Below the pieces are notes generated by a model. The model was not told the DNA's origin. It was given only the letters and a program-made list of their open reading frames with translations, and searched no databases. 64,000 bases of DNA, from assembly GCF_024494565.1 (NCBI RefSeq), contig NZ_JANHDN010000006.1:124001-188000 (forward strand), read 5' to 3'. Below, piece by piece: positions 8,468 through 17,217 of the stretch. The position numbers and the translations under genes are program-made. Position 1 is the first letter of the stretch; each line of letters begins with the position of its first letter. The stretch comes from Halorubrum rutilum. Its GTDB lineage: Archaea; Halobacteriota; Halobacteria; Halobacteriales; Haloferacaceae.

Positions 8468-9280
8468 ATGGACGAAACGACCGCTCGTAAACTCCTCTCG
8501 GAGATCGACGAGCCAACGGAGCCGACGCTCCGAGAGCTACAGCAGACGGCCACCCGTAGCGTCGAGACGGTCTTCTCGGACGCTGGTTTTCCTACCCGAG
8601 AGGAGGTCAGCCGGCGGCTCTCATACACGTTCTACTACGACTGGGAGACTGACGATCCGGACATCGTCCTCCTCGTTCAGGATCCCGGGAACCTCCACGA
8701 ACGTCACCTGTCAGAATTGCGTCCGCAGAACCCACTCGCCGGCGAATGTTCGGCTCGCGATCAGATCGGCGTCTACCGCGAGTTTGTCAAGAGCTGGCTG
8801 ACCGGGCGGAACGCCGACTTCTCGGAGCGTTTTTTCGAGACGCTCGCCCGCCACGATCTCATTTCGCTCCCGAACGGCTGGCACCAGTACGTCGACTCCG
8901 GACAGTTCTATCGAGACTTCTACCTCGGCGACGTCGTGAAGTACCGCGTCGACGGTTTCGGAGTTGCCGCCGAGCGCGCCTCGTATCAACACCTCCTCAA
9001 GCAAGAACTCCGAGCGTTGGATCCGGATCTTGTGATCACCTTTGGGGGAAACGCGTGGCCGGCACTCCGACGCTCGACTGCACCCGAACCCGTCGTGGAT
9101 ACCGACGCCGACCCGGAGAGCATTATGTCCATCCATGGGACACTCCACCGAATCTCCGATCCGGTCGACACCCACGTACTCCCACTGGCTCACATGAGTG
9201 GACAGGTCTGGTGGCGGTTCCCACCCGACGAGTACATCTCGCGACTCAGCGAGGCGCTTGAACTTCTCGAACGCCAGTAG
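8468..9280 (+). CDS. Uracil-DNA-glycosylase-superfamily protein
   Basis: This 270-residue protein shows the arrangement of the uracil-DNA glycosylase fold: LVQDPGN at residues 69-75 (the GxDPG-like water-activating loop), DVVKYR near 155, a beta strand VITFGGNAW near 189-197, and LPLAHMSGQVWW near 238-249 in the place of the HPS-type minor-groove loop. It probably removes uracil or another damaged base from DNA. The motifs are diverged, so substrate specificity is open. It is transcribed divergently from the type IIG-like gene across ~160 bp. It is intact and starts at the first ATG of the frame. Confidence 0.65.
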   Translation: MDETTARKLLSEIDEPTEPTLRELQQTATRSVETVFSDAGFPTREEVSRRLSYTFYYDWETDDPDIVLLVQDPGNLHERHLSELRPQNPLAGECSARDQIGVYREFVKSWLTGRNADFSERFFETLARHDLISLPNGWHQYVDSGQFYRDFYLGDVVKYRVDGFGVAAERASYQHLLKQELRALDPDLVITFGGNAWPALRRSTAPEPVVDTDADPESIMSIHGTLHRISDPVDTHVLPLAHMSGQVWWRFPPDEYISRLSEALELLERQ

Positions 9281-9655
9281 CGAAAACGACGGAGCGTGAC
9301 ACGCATCGTCTCGATATGAGATAGCAACTCTACAGATTGTGGGCAGTCACGAGTTTGGGCGGATTACATGTCGAGATAGGGGCCGCAAACCCGAAACGTG
9401 GTACTACGCCCGATCGTCCGACAATCAACACGGCTATCGCTCCCAAATCGGCGGCTATCGTACCCATTCGTCAGCTGTGGAGAGGCTCTTGTTTCATTTA
9501 GTGAAATGGGTGTCGGCTTAGTAATATTGTGACAGATTGGCGTGCAGGATGGAGTGTGCGTCTCTTACACGGGACACCACCCGTTTTCGAGTGAGCAGAT
9601 TGCTCAGTACAGCACACACGTAACGCAAATGTCTGTGGCGGTGTAGCCGTTTAGT
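9281..9655. other. Intergenic stretch without convincing gene
   Basis: A 60-codon frame on the plus strand here has atypical composition (many Ser, Arg and His) and no upstream signals, so it was not called. No repeat or structured element was noticed. Confidence 0.4.
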
Positions 9656-9841
9656 ATGGAGCAGTACAGAACCCTCACGTACCCTGATTGGGGTCTAATA
9701 GGTGTCATTACCGTCGTCGCAGTGCTGTGGCAGCTTTCCATCGGTAATTCGTTCACGTCAAGAGCCACCAGCGCAGTGCTGGCTGGCGGACTCAGTCTCG
9801 CAATCAGTATGCGCTTGGCTCGGTGGTATCGCAAGCGATGA
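9656..9841 (+). CDS. Small two-helix membrane protein
   Basis: 61 residues with two hydrophobic segments (WGLIGVITVVAVLWQLSI and ATSAVLAGGLSLAISM) and a basic tail RLARWYRKR that would favour a cytoplasmic C-terminus. It is typical of uncharacterised haloarchaeal membrane microproteins. There is no close operon partner. Function unknown. Confidence 0.5.
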   Translation: MEQYRTLTYPDWGLIGVITVVAVLWQLSIGNSFTSRATSAVLAGGLSLAISMRLARWYRKR

Positions 9842-9909
9842 CCACGCAACCACACTGAGCAGCTAATTCATCGGGATCGGTGCGAAATCGACGATGGGCG
9901 ACGTGCTGA

Positions 9910-9956
9910 CCACACCCTCTGTATCGGCCACGCTCTTATTGACAGCTATCGGGTAG
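9910..9956 (+). repeat. Diverged direct repeat, copy 1
   Basis: The stretch GCTGACCACACCCTCTGTAT, continuing to TTATTGACAG, resembles a stretch ~430 bp downstream (GCTGACTTCAACCTCTGTAT, continuing to TTATTGTCAG). Identity is high in the core and fades outside. Origin unknown; it may be the remnant of a mobile-element end. Confidence 0.4.
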
Positions 9957-10084
9957 TTTGTTGATTCCGTGCTGAATAGAGAGCGCAAGTGTGGTACGAA
10001 CCGAGCCTGCTCTCCGGGAGGGAACGATCGGTCAGTATAGTACATCAAGATATTAGTCAAATCGGATACGACAAGTCTGCTGGA

Positions 10085-10273
10085 ATGAATTATCAGGATA
10101 CCCTAAAATATATCATATCTCTATTTGTTCTAGTTATCGGTGTAATAATCCTTACTAACCCGGTATTAGGCTACTCACAGTTACTTCCGGGGAATATATT
10201 TGAATTGATATTTGGAGGGCTTCTCTTAGCTAGCGGCCTGTTGCTATACCAAGTTGGGACTAGCACGGAGTGA
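10085..10273 (+). CDS. Small two-helix membrane protein
   Basis: 62 residues starting MNYQDTLKY, with hydrophobic segments YIISLFVLVIGVIILTN and FELIFGGLLLASGLLLYQV, consistent with a helical hairpin in the membrane. Codon use is more A/T rich than in neighbouring genes. I chose the internal ATG because the upstream extension of the frame is not protein-like. It lies between the two copies of a diverged direct repeat. Function unknown. Confidence 0.5.
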   Translation: MNYQDTLKYIISLFVLVIGVIILTNPVLGYSQLLPGNIFELIFGGLLLASGLLLYQVGTSTE

Positions 10274-10340
10274 AACTGTGCACGTCTATTGATTGGCTAA
10301 TTCACCCGACTGACGTGAAAGCAACGACGACCAACTGCTG

Positions 10341-10390
10341 ACTTCAACCTCTGTATCCAGCACGCGGTTATTGTCAGTTTCTGAGGACTT
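10341..10390 (+). repeat. Diverged direct repeat, copy 2
   Basis: Second copy of the element described at 9.9 kb, in the same orientation, so the small membrane gene lies between the copies. The best conserved part is the CCTCTGTATC core and the TTATTG block ~15 bp later. Confidence 0.4.
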
Positions 10391-10528
10391 CAATAGAGCC
10401 GGGGTGTTGTGTTCTATTAAACTACTGAGATAATTCATAACACTCTGAGAATTTTAGCAGGGTCAAACAGAACTGTCTCGTGTCGTTTCAATACCGCAAA
10501 CTATCTACTGTACCGCTCTCAGTGTAGA

Positions 10529-12337
10529 GTGCCGATGTGGATTGGGCTTATACACCTCACGCTCGGTATTACTCTGTTTCTCCTGACTGGAGAAACAGCC
10601 AGACGGTCTGATGGAGTGGGGTCACGAAGCTTTCTTGCCACGACAGCGGGACTGGGACTGTGGGCCGTCACGGGTGGTATCTATTACCTCATCGTAGAAT
10701 TTTATGGAATGCGGTCGCCCGACGGCATCATCAGATTCGCTGTACTGGAGTCGGTGTCACCGGTGGTCGAAGTTGGTTTCTATGTATCGATGATCCTCGA
10801 CTCAGCGTTGCAGACGCTGGTTCCGTGGGCATACGCTCTGTTTGTTTTGGTGTATACGACCCGAACGGACCGTAGCGAGCAGCGGTTACTCTTCGTACTT
10901 GCGTTGTTTGCTCTATTGTACGCCGCCGGAACCGCATACGTTACACTGATATCGCTGGCACCTTCAGTCCTGCCGGCCGGCCTTCGCGCGGCAGTGTCAG
11001 ACGCGTTCGTCACTTTCTTGCAGTTTGCTGTGACTGTCTCGCTATTCGTAACGGGGGCGCTGGTATTGCTCGCTCTCGGGCAATTGTGGCGGACTCTGTA
11101 TCAGTACGAGTTCGTCTCAAAACGATTGACATTGTCCGTTGCAGTTATCGTTCCGCCGGTATGGCTCGCCGAGGGCTTCCTTGTAGGAGTAACTGAGACC
11201 CCAGTGTTGAGGGCGGCTGTCCCCGTTCCATTCCTCGGGCTCTCAGTTGTTGGCGTATGGCTTGCCGTCACTCAACTCGGGTTGTTCGATGAGTTGCCAG
11301 CGGCCTCAGCGGTCGCTCGTCGGGACATCGTTGCGGGGATGGCCGACGCTGCAATCGCTGTTACGGACGAACAGCGTGTCGTCGATTGGAATGGTGCTGC
11401 AGTGTCGCTGTTCGATCAGAAGTACGAGACGGTCGTTGGGGACTCACTCACGACGGCAATGCCGGACACGTTCGATATCGAAGCGTTACTCACGGGCGAG
11501 CAAAGGACGTGTCAGCTACCACAGAGCGATCGGCTCTTGGAGGCATCAGCGGGTCAAATCACCGACGGGGATGGCCGCGTATTGGGCCACACGCTGACGT
11601 TTCGCGATATCACGGCCCGTCGACGAAACGCCCGTCGCGCAGAAGTGCTTAATCGCGTTCTCCGGCACAACCTTCGGAACAAGGTCGACGTGACGACGGC
11701 GCATCTACAACAACTGAACGACGAGGATTGTTCTGAGAACCCCAGTGAGACGGTGGCAGCGGTTCGCGAACACTTGTCGGATTTGCGCAACCTCGGGACG
11801 ACTGCCCGTGAAATCGAGTCGGTGCTACAGGCAGACCAATGTGGTAAAGAACACCCTGTTGAGGAACTCACTCATCGGGCTATCGAGGCTGTCCCGCAAG
11901 CACACTGTGTAACCGAGCAGCAGACGTGTGATCCTGAACCAGCGTCTATCCCCGTTGTCACGGACATTCCATCAGTGATGACGAGCGCGAATCAAGAGAT
12001 ACTCATTCCGGTTATCCGTGAACTGGTGTCAAACGCGGTTGAACATGGTGGGAGCACTCCGGACCCATGTGTGACGGTGCGAGCGGTTGAAACCGCCCAA
12101 ACCAACCAACCCGAGGAGTGGCGGATCGAGGTCACCGATACCGGACCGGGAATCAACGAGCACGAAATGAGGGTGTTTGAGCAGGCCAAAGAGACAAAAC
12201 TGCACCACGGTAGCGGCTTGGGACTTTGGCTGGTCTGGTGGGGTGTTGATCGACTCGGTGGTGAAGTATGGTTCGACGTAGACGGCGGAACAACGGTCAC
12301 TCTCGCGCTTCCGGTGTCGCTGTTTGAGTGTGATTGA
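10529..12337 (+). CDS. Membrane histidine kinase with 7TM sensor, PAS and HATPase domains
   Basis: A 602-residue sensor kinase. Residues 1-250 form about seven membrane helices (histidine-kinase N-terminal 7TM type). A PAS domain follows at ~262-365, then the phospho-acceptor segment VLRHNLRNK with His380. The ATP-binding domain has the N box ELVSNAVEHG, G1 box DTGPGI and G2 box GSGLGLWLV. It should sense a membrane or internal signal and phosphorylate an unlinked regulator; no response regulator is adjacent. A GTG lies two codons upstream of an ATG, and either could be the start. All catalytic boxes are intact. Confidence 0.85.
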   Translation: MPMWIGLIHLTLGITLFLLTGETARRSDGVGSRSFLATTAGLGLWAVTGGIYYLIVEFYGMRSPDGIIRFAVLESVSPVVEVGFYVSMILDSALQTLVPWAYALFVLVYTTRTDRSEQRLLFVLALFALLYAAGTAYVTLISLAPSVLPAGLRAAVSDAFVTFLQFAVTVSLFVTGALVLLALGQLWRTLYQYEFVSKRLTLSVAVIVPPVWLAEGFLVGVTETPVLRAAVPVPFLGLSVVGVWLAVTQLGLFDELPAASAVARRDIVAGMADAAIAVTDEQRVVDWNGAAVSLFDQKYETVVGDSLTTAMPDTFDIEALLTGEQRTCQLPQSDRLLEASAGQITDGDGRVLGHTLTFRDITARRRNARRAEVLNRVLRHNLRNKVDVTTAHLQQLNDEDCSENPSETVAAVREHLSDLRNLGTTAREIESVLQADQCGKEHPVEELTHRAIEAVPQAHCVTEQQTCDPEPASIPVVTDIPSVMTSANQEILIPVIRELVSNAVEHGGSTPDPCVTVRAVETAQTNQPEEWRIEVTDTGPGINEHEMRVFEQAKETKLHHGSGLGLWLVWWGVDRLGGEVWFDVDGGTTVTLALPVSLFECD

Positions 12338-12464
12338 CCGTCCGCGATTCGTAATAGATGTGTACCGGCTTATCTAACATATTGAATGCTAAAGGTTGTA
12401 ATCATATACTTAGGTAGTGTATATAACAGTTCGCGCTGTAGCTTGAGAAGTTTCGATTTCTTGA

Positions 12465-12632
12465 TTAGCTGTCGAGGTACTTGTTGATGAGCAGAGGTGC
12501 GACAACACCCACTAACATCAGAAGAGCGTGCCTCATTTTGTCAGAAATTTTAGTAAAACGGCCCGCGGCTGCGTAGAGAATCAGTCCCGCAAACAAAGAG
12601 ACCACTCGTATTTTGTTTTCTCGTTGAACCAT
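12465..12632 (-). CDS. Small membrane protein (55 residues)
   Basis: A short frame on the minus strand encodes a basic N-terminus (MVQRENKIR), a hydrophobic helix VVSLFAGLILYAAAG, a polar loop KISDKM, a second helix ALLMLVGVVAPLLI and the tail NKYLDS. The helix-loop-helix layout is the same as in the other small membrane genes nearby. It sits in an otherwise empty region, and the frame covers almost the whole interval up to the repeat. Function unknown. Confidence 0.5.
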   Translation of the reverse strand: MVQRENKIRVVSLFAGLILYAAAGRFTKISDKMRHALLMLVGVVAPLLINKYLDS

Positions 12633-12827
12633 ACTCAACTTTGGAGCAGACTACACAAAAATCTGAATGATTTCTTCAATAAAGCAATGAGTGCCCTACT
12701 CATACGTCCACCGTACGGGAGACCCCACAGCAGTAGCTTGAGACTGAATATATTAAGATGCTGTACAGACCCTCTAAGTCTTGCACTAGCCGACCCCCCA
12801 GCTCCTGAGTACGCTCTTCTGTAGGAG

Positions 12828-12950
12828 ATTGTTGATTCAGTTCTTTTGAAACTGGTGGGGATGAGTAATGACCGGCGGACCGTTCAGATAGCTAATTCTC
12901 ATCTCGGTCGCTTGATGCCAAAATCGCAAGACAACACTTCATCAACAATG
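12828..12950 (+). repeat. MITE-like element, copy A
   Basis: About 123 bp bounded by the inverted ends ATTGTTGAT and ATCAACAAT; weaker pairing extends outward (TGTA-type bases on both sides). About 80 percent of the bases match a second copy 1.37 kb downstream in the same orientation, including CTCATCTCGGTCGCTT and GCCAAAATCGCAAGAC. It encodes no protein. Shared length, terminal inversion and dispersed placement suggest a miniature inverted-repeat element mobilised by an absent transposase. Confidence 0.6.
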
Positions 12951-12992
12951 TGCTATACATGAGTGTATGTTGAATATAATGTGAAGTTTCAA

Positions 12993-13199
12993 TTATTGGA
13001 ACCACGAGATTACTGAGCCAGCCAAGAGGAACAGACCGACAGTGATCAACGCTCCACCTGCCCACAGCGACTCGTCGATCATGAGCACGCCGGCTGCTGT
13101 CGCCACGGCCCCGATCACAAATGCAAGGATCTTCCATACGCTATTTGGAATGAATTCGACGACAGCATCAAGAAGCAACCCAAGAATTTCATCTATCAT
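12993..13199 (-). CDS. Small two-helix membrane protein
   Basis: 68 residues, MIDEILGLLLDAVVEFIPNS and then two hydrophobic helices (WKILAFVIGAVATAAGVLMI and ALITVGLFLLAGSVISWF). The acidic amphipathic N-terminus and short loop containing DESLW resemble other haloarchaeal small membrane proteins. It is divergent from the next membrane gene across ~170 bp. Function unknown. Confidence 0.6.
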   Translation of the reverse strand: MIDEILGLLLDAVVEFIPNSVWKILAFVIGAVATAAGVLMIDESLWAGGALITVGLFLLAGSVISWFQ

Positions 13200-13368
13200 G
13201 GTTCGGTAGTGTATAGTGGGTGAGTGTATTTCTGACTAAGAAGTTGGGCACTATCTCAGAATGAGCAAACAGAGCCTGCGGTTAGCTGCTACCAGAATAT
13301 ATTCACTCCGCGCTCACGGAAATGCTAGTGTCGATGCTATCTTATTCTCACCGGCTGTAGATTGCGAT

Positions 13369-13698
13369 ATGCGTCCCGCCCTCCGATATGCGGTTTCGAT
13401 AGGTGTTGGACTGGCTGTATCGATTCCGGTCGGGGAGTTGGCTTCGGGAGACTGGCTTATCACGATCTCGCTGATACCGCTCTATGCAACTACAACATCG
13501 ATGGGTATCGCGCATCGCGAGCGGTGGATGCAATCCAATGATGATTCTCCGTCAAGATTGGGGGCCGCTGTTGGCGGGGTTGGCGCACTCACCGGGGGCG
13601 CACTTATCCGGACGTCGATACCAGCCGCTACCGCTGGATTCGGGTTGCTATTGCTCGGTATGGCGGCAGCCATCGCAATGGTTGATAAACGTGGATGA
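13369..13698 (+). CDS. Small membrane protein, about four helices
   Basis: 109 residues beginning MRPALRYAVSIGVGLAVSIP, with four hydrophobic segments and a short central hydrophilic loop (HRERWMQSNDDSPSR). The frame is open 36 codons further upstream to an ATG at 13261, but that extension is polar and unlike a membrane-protein N-terminus, and an A/T-rich box (CTATCTTATTC) lies ~27 nt before the chosen ATG as in leaderless transcripts. It is a member of a run of unrelated small membrane genes. Function unknown. Confidence 0.55.
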   Translation: MRPALRYAVSIGVGLAVSIPVGELASGDWLITISLIPLYATTTSMGIAHRERWMQSNDDSPSRLGAAVGGVGALTGGALIRTSIPAATAGFGLLLLGMAAAIAMVDKRG

Positions 13699-13851
13699 TT
13701 CTCATTAGTGGCAATCACACTCATCGGGAGTCACGGGACATACCAAGGTGAACTGATACGGGATCATTGATTCCCCTTCGACCGAGTACCGAAGCAATTA
13801 TATAACGGAGCGATTTCCGGGGACGCTCTTAGATTGTGACCCTACGGCTAA

Positions 13852-13977
13852 CGCTCTCTATCGAAGCTTGACGCCCGGATCAACAGCGGAGAAATAGAAG
13901 TTGAGGAGCTACTGTCACGAATCAAAGACCGGATCGAGAAGACAAATTTCGAGACAACTGACCTCTCTTTCCGCTGA
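13852..13977 (+). pseudogene. C-terminal remnant of an unknown gene
   Basis: After an in-frame TAA, 41 codons read as a convincing acidic/basic helical protein end (KLDARINSGEIEVEELLS, then RIKDRIEKTNFETT and LSFR) and stop at TGA. There is no start codon and no upstream continuation in any frame. I read it as the truncated end of a lost gene; identity unknown. Confidence 0.4.
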
Positions 13978-14199
13978 TTTCGCTAATGTCGCTACCGCCA
14001 TCACTAGTTTAGACTCGCATGTTGCTATATCACCAATAATGGAAAAGTTAAGTAAATACGGGGCTATGATCTGAGCGCGAAGGTGTAAGCAACGGCCGGG
14101 AACCCGGATTACTTCACAGTCGGCACATTTGAAACAGACAGACCACACTGTGCTTGACCACCACACCGACCAAATGAACGAGCCGCTCTTCTGTATGAG

Positions 14200-14321
14200 A
14201 TTGTTGATCCAGTTCTTTCAAAAGTGGTGAGAGTGAGAAATGATCGGCAGACCGTTCAGACAGCTGATTCTCATCTCGGTCGCTTAATGCCAAAATCGCA
14301 AGACGGCACTACATCAACAAT
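14200..14321 (+). repeat. MITE-like element, copy B
   Basis: Second copy of the ~123-bp element, again bounded by ATTGTTGAT and ATCAACAAT. Differences from copy A are scattered substitutions, so the copies are old or independently inserted. It is flanked by A/T-rich, non-coding DNA. Confidence 0.6.
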
Positions 14322-14631
14322 TTGCGATACATGAGCGCCTGAGTATATACTACTGCTTTAGTACCCCTCTATGTGGGACAGCCGATCTTAAAGAGCGTCG
14401 AAAAGGTAGCCCTTTTCGAATAATTCGCAAACCTCCGCTATTTATATACAACCTCGACTGGACCAAAACTCGGTCGAATGAGCCCAATCAACGGCTCTCA
14501 AAGGGGCCAGATTGTTAGTGATCACTATCAGTTCGGGGAGTGATCTTGATATGAAAACCGAGGGAATCGCAGACACGGAGAGTGAATAACATCTAACAAA
14601 GATTTAACCGATATCCCCGATTCAACGTGAT

Positions 14632-17217
14632 GTGCCATTTCCCCGCGCAAAATCGCCACGTCAACTCTACGACGAAGTCAATTCATACGACCGAGTGATT
14701 ACCCCTGACGGACCGCTCGCGAGCGCCCTCAACCGCCAGCTTGATCGGTCACACCTCGGTCCGTTTGCGATCCCCCCACGTCGCCTTGCAGTCGGTCGCC
14801 GGCAAGAATCTGAGGACCGACTCGCGTTTCTCGGCATGATCGCCAATGAAGATATTTCGTGGAAACGGTGCGCCTACGCAGTTGGGAATATCCTCCAGTG
14901 TTGGGAACACCAAGGATCCCACGAGGCTATCTTCGAGTACGACGCCTACGTCGACGAGGCTACCCAACGAGCTGTTGAGCGAATCGGTGACCTTGAGACG
15001 GCCTCGATGAAGCTCACAACCGACACTATCGATTCAGATCTCGATGTGGTTGTCGTCGAGCCGGAGATGCTCACGCAACTCGAACGAGCGTATCTGCCTA
15101 CTGAGTACGATACGGTCAGTCTCTTTGCCGACACAGAGTTTGAGCTGCCCCCGTTTCGCATCCATGAGTCACCAACAGCGATCATCGAAACAGTGGTGAA
15201 TGCGGTCACCGAGACAAACGCCGAAAACGTCGGGATCGTCCTCGATCAGGAAAGTGAGTACTCGCCGCTCATTGAGTCCGCACTCGAGGCAGCCGACATC
15301 CCATTTTTCGGCGGACCGGGCTTTACTGATCGCAGCGAACACCGCTTGTTCCTTCATCTCCTCCGGACTGCCCACCGAGGAACTGACACTCGGATCAGCG
15401 AAATTCGGTCGCTACTGACAGCCTTTGACTGTGATGTGGCCGACCGTGAGGCAGACAAGCGGCTCCACGAACTCGATGATGATGACCTTTCGTGGCTGAT
15501 CGACTTCTGTCACGAGATCCAGGAGTACACGTTTTCGGACGCGCTCTCGGTATTCGAACACCGCACCGACGACACGCTTGAGGCCTTTCGAACGGAGCTA
15601 GATGAGCTTGGTATCGCCGACGAGCCCGTCACGGAGGCACGCCTCGACGAGCTGTCGTTCTATCTACAGACGTATGAGGTCCCTGTCGACCGGGATAACG
15701 AAGGCGTTCTGCTCGCCGACGCGAAGTCGGCATCATACGTTGGCCGTGAGGTCGTCTTCTATCTCGGTCTCGATGATCGATGGACACACTCGGCACCACG
15801 TCGTCCGTGGGTTGATCAGGATGCTCAGTTCACGCGGAATCTCAAGAGCTTCCAGTTGCTGTTACAGAGCGGGAGCCAGCAACACTATCTCGTTCAGGAT
15901 GCGACCGGCGGATCGCCGGTTACCCCGTGTCTGTACTTCGAAGAACTCCTCGAGCAAGAGTACGATCGTTTCTCAGAGCTGCCGTCTACCACCCATCAAC
16001 TCCGATCTGAACCACATGACGGGGCTGTATTCAACACAGAGTCAGTTGACGTGTCTCCTGACCCAGTCGAGACGATCAGTAAGTCGAGTCTCAACACCTA
16101 CGTGAACTCCCCCCGAGACTACTACTTCAGCCGGATCGTCGACGGTCCAGCAAAAGAGTATCTCACTGAAGGCAACCTGTTCCATGACTTTGCGGAGTTC
16201 TACGTCACCCATCCTGCGGTCGTCGACGACGCGGCGTTGACAGACGTCGTTGACCTCATGCTTGATGAAGTCCGTCCGCTGATCCGCTCCGTTGATGAAC
16301 AGACTCGCCGCACTGAGTACCGTGTTAGCCTCGAAACAATCGTCTCGTACCTCGACGACAACCCTCCGACAGACGGAGCGTTCCTTACACCCTCCAGCAG
16401 TACTGAGAACGCTATTGCCGACTACTTCGGGTACGATATCGAGTCGCCGGTAACTGAACGCCGGTTTGTTGATGAGGATCTTGGTGTCAACGGAATGATC
16501 GATCTTGTCCAGTCGCAAACCGAGCTGCTGGATTACAAAAGTGGGAGTAAGAACGACGCCAATTCGATCGTCCAAGACGCCGCGATCGACAACCCATCCG
16601 ACGAGCCTGACTTTCAGGCGTTGCTGTATCTCACCTACTGGCGTTCACAAACCCCGGATAAGCAGCTCTCATTCACGTTCTTTTACGTCACTGAACTCGT
16701 TGACGACGCCATCGCCGGTGACGTCGATCTCGACGACGCGCTGACGACGGTGACCTACTATCCATACTCTCTCACAGAACACGTCCGAACAGAGGAGTTC
16801 TTCGAGTACCTTCGTGAGGAGGGGGCTAACGACTGCCAGAAGACCCTCTCGAAGATCGACTATCAGACATACGCTGCTCTCTTCGATGCCGCACCACTCG
16901 CTGAGACAGCTGACAGCGACGAACTCATTGAGTCAGAGTTTGGCCGGACGATGATTGAACGACTAAGATCAGAGATTGGTGAATTCGTCTACGTAACGAC
17001 GGGGAGCAAACAGGTTATGCGGGAAATCGCCCGGCAACAGAAGGGTGCGTTCTTTGAGCCGGATCTGGATGCGTTTGAGTCGTTCGTTGAGGAGCGATTG
17101 ACAGAGCTCAACCGACGTCGCACGGGTGACGAGCCGTTTCCCATCGAGGGACTTGCCGGCGAGCCGAATTACCGGCGGGTCGACAATCGGGATCTGCTCT
17201 TAGAGGGAGACCAATGA
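14632..17217 (+). CDS. AddB-like PD-(D/E)XK nuclease subunit
   Basis: This 861-residue protein combines a degenerate helicase-like N-terminal part with a C-terminal RecB-family nuclease: GMIDLVQSQTELLDYKSGS at about residues 622-640 supplies the Asp and the Asp-Tyr-Lys of the active site. Its stop overlaps the start of a UvrD/AddA-like helicase-nuclease by 4 bp, the gene order expected for an AddB-AddA pair that processes DNA double-strand ends. No Walker A is evident, as is common for the B subunit outside Firmicutes. The start is GTG (MPFPRAKSPRQLYDE), with an out-of-frame ATG overlapping it. Could also act in defence or in processing imported DNA. Confidence 0.75.
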   Translation: MPFPRAKSPRQLYDEVNSYDRVITPDGPLASALNRQLDRSHLGPFAIPPRRLAVGRRQESEDRLAFLGMIANEDISWKRCAYAVGNILQCWEHQGSHEAIFEYDAYVDEATQRAVERIGDLETASMKLTTDTIDSDLDVVVVEPEMLTQLERAYLPTEYDTVSLFADTEFELPPFRIHESPTAIIETVVNAVTETNAENVGIVLDQESEYSPLIESALEAADIPFFGGPGFTDRSEHRLFLHLLRTAHRGTDTRISEIRSLLTAFDCDVADREADKRLHELDDDDLSWLIDFCHEIQEYTFSDALSVFEHRTDDTLEAFRTELDELGIADEPVTEARLDELSFYLQTYEVPVDRDNEGVLLADAKSASYVGREVVFYLGLDDRWTHSAPRRPWVDQDAQFTRNLKSFQLLLQSGSQQHYLVQDATGGSPVTPCLYFEELLEQEYDRFSELPSTTHQLRSEPHDGAVFNTESVDVSPDPVETISKSSLNTYVNSPRDYYFSRIVDGPAKEYLTEGNLFHDFAEFYVTHPAVVDDAALTDVVDLMLDEVRPLIRSVDEQTRRTEYRVSLETIVSYLDDNPPTDGAFLTPSSSTENAIADYFGYDIESPVTERRFVDEDLGVNGMIDLVQSQTELLDYKSGSKNDANSIVQDAAIDNPSDEPDFQALLYLTYWRSQTPDKQLSFTFFYVTELVDDAIAGDVDLDDALTTVTYYPYSLTEHVRTEEFFEYLREEGANDCQKTLSKIDYQTYAALFDAAPLAETADSDELIESEFGRTMIERLRSEIGEFVYVTTGSKQVMREIARQQKGAFFEPDLDAFESFVEERLTELNRRRTGDEPFPIEGLAGEPNYRRVDNRDLLLEGDQ

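Larger units (their letters stand above)
13699..14631. other. Gene-poor 0.9-kb interval with a gene remnant and a MITE-like copy
   Basis: No complete gene was found. The interval holds a short coding-like relic, copy B of the MITE-like repeat and several A/T-rich boxes, the last of which probably serve the AddB-like gene. It has the look of a decayed mobile-element site. Confidence 0.5.

Noticed and set aside
9339..9521. 60-codon plus-strand frame
   Set aside because: Composition (many Ser, Arg, His), lack of promoter and lack of hydrophobic or domain pattern suggest a chance frame.
12528..12824. 98-codon plus-strand frame opposite the 55-residue membrane gene
   Set aside because: Rich in Ser, His, Cys and Arg and runs into the MITE-like repeat; the opposite strand gives a far better membrane protein.
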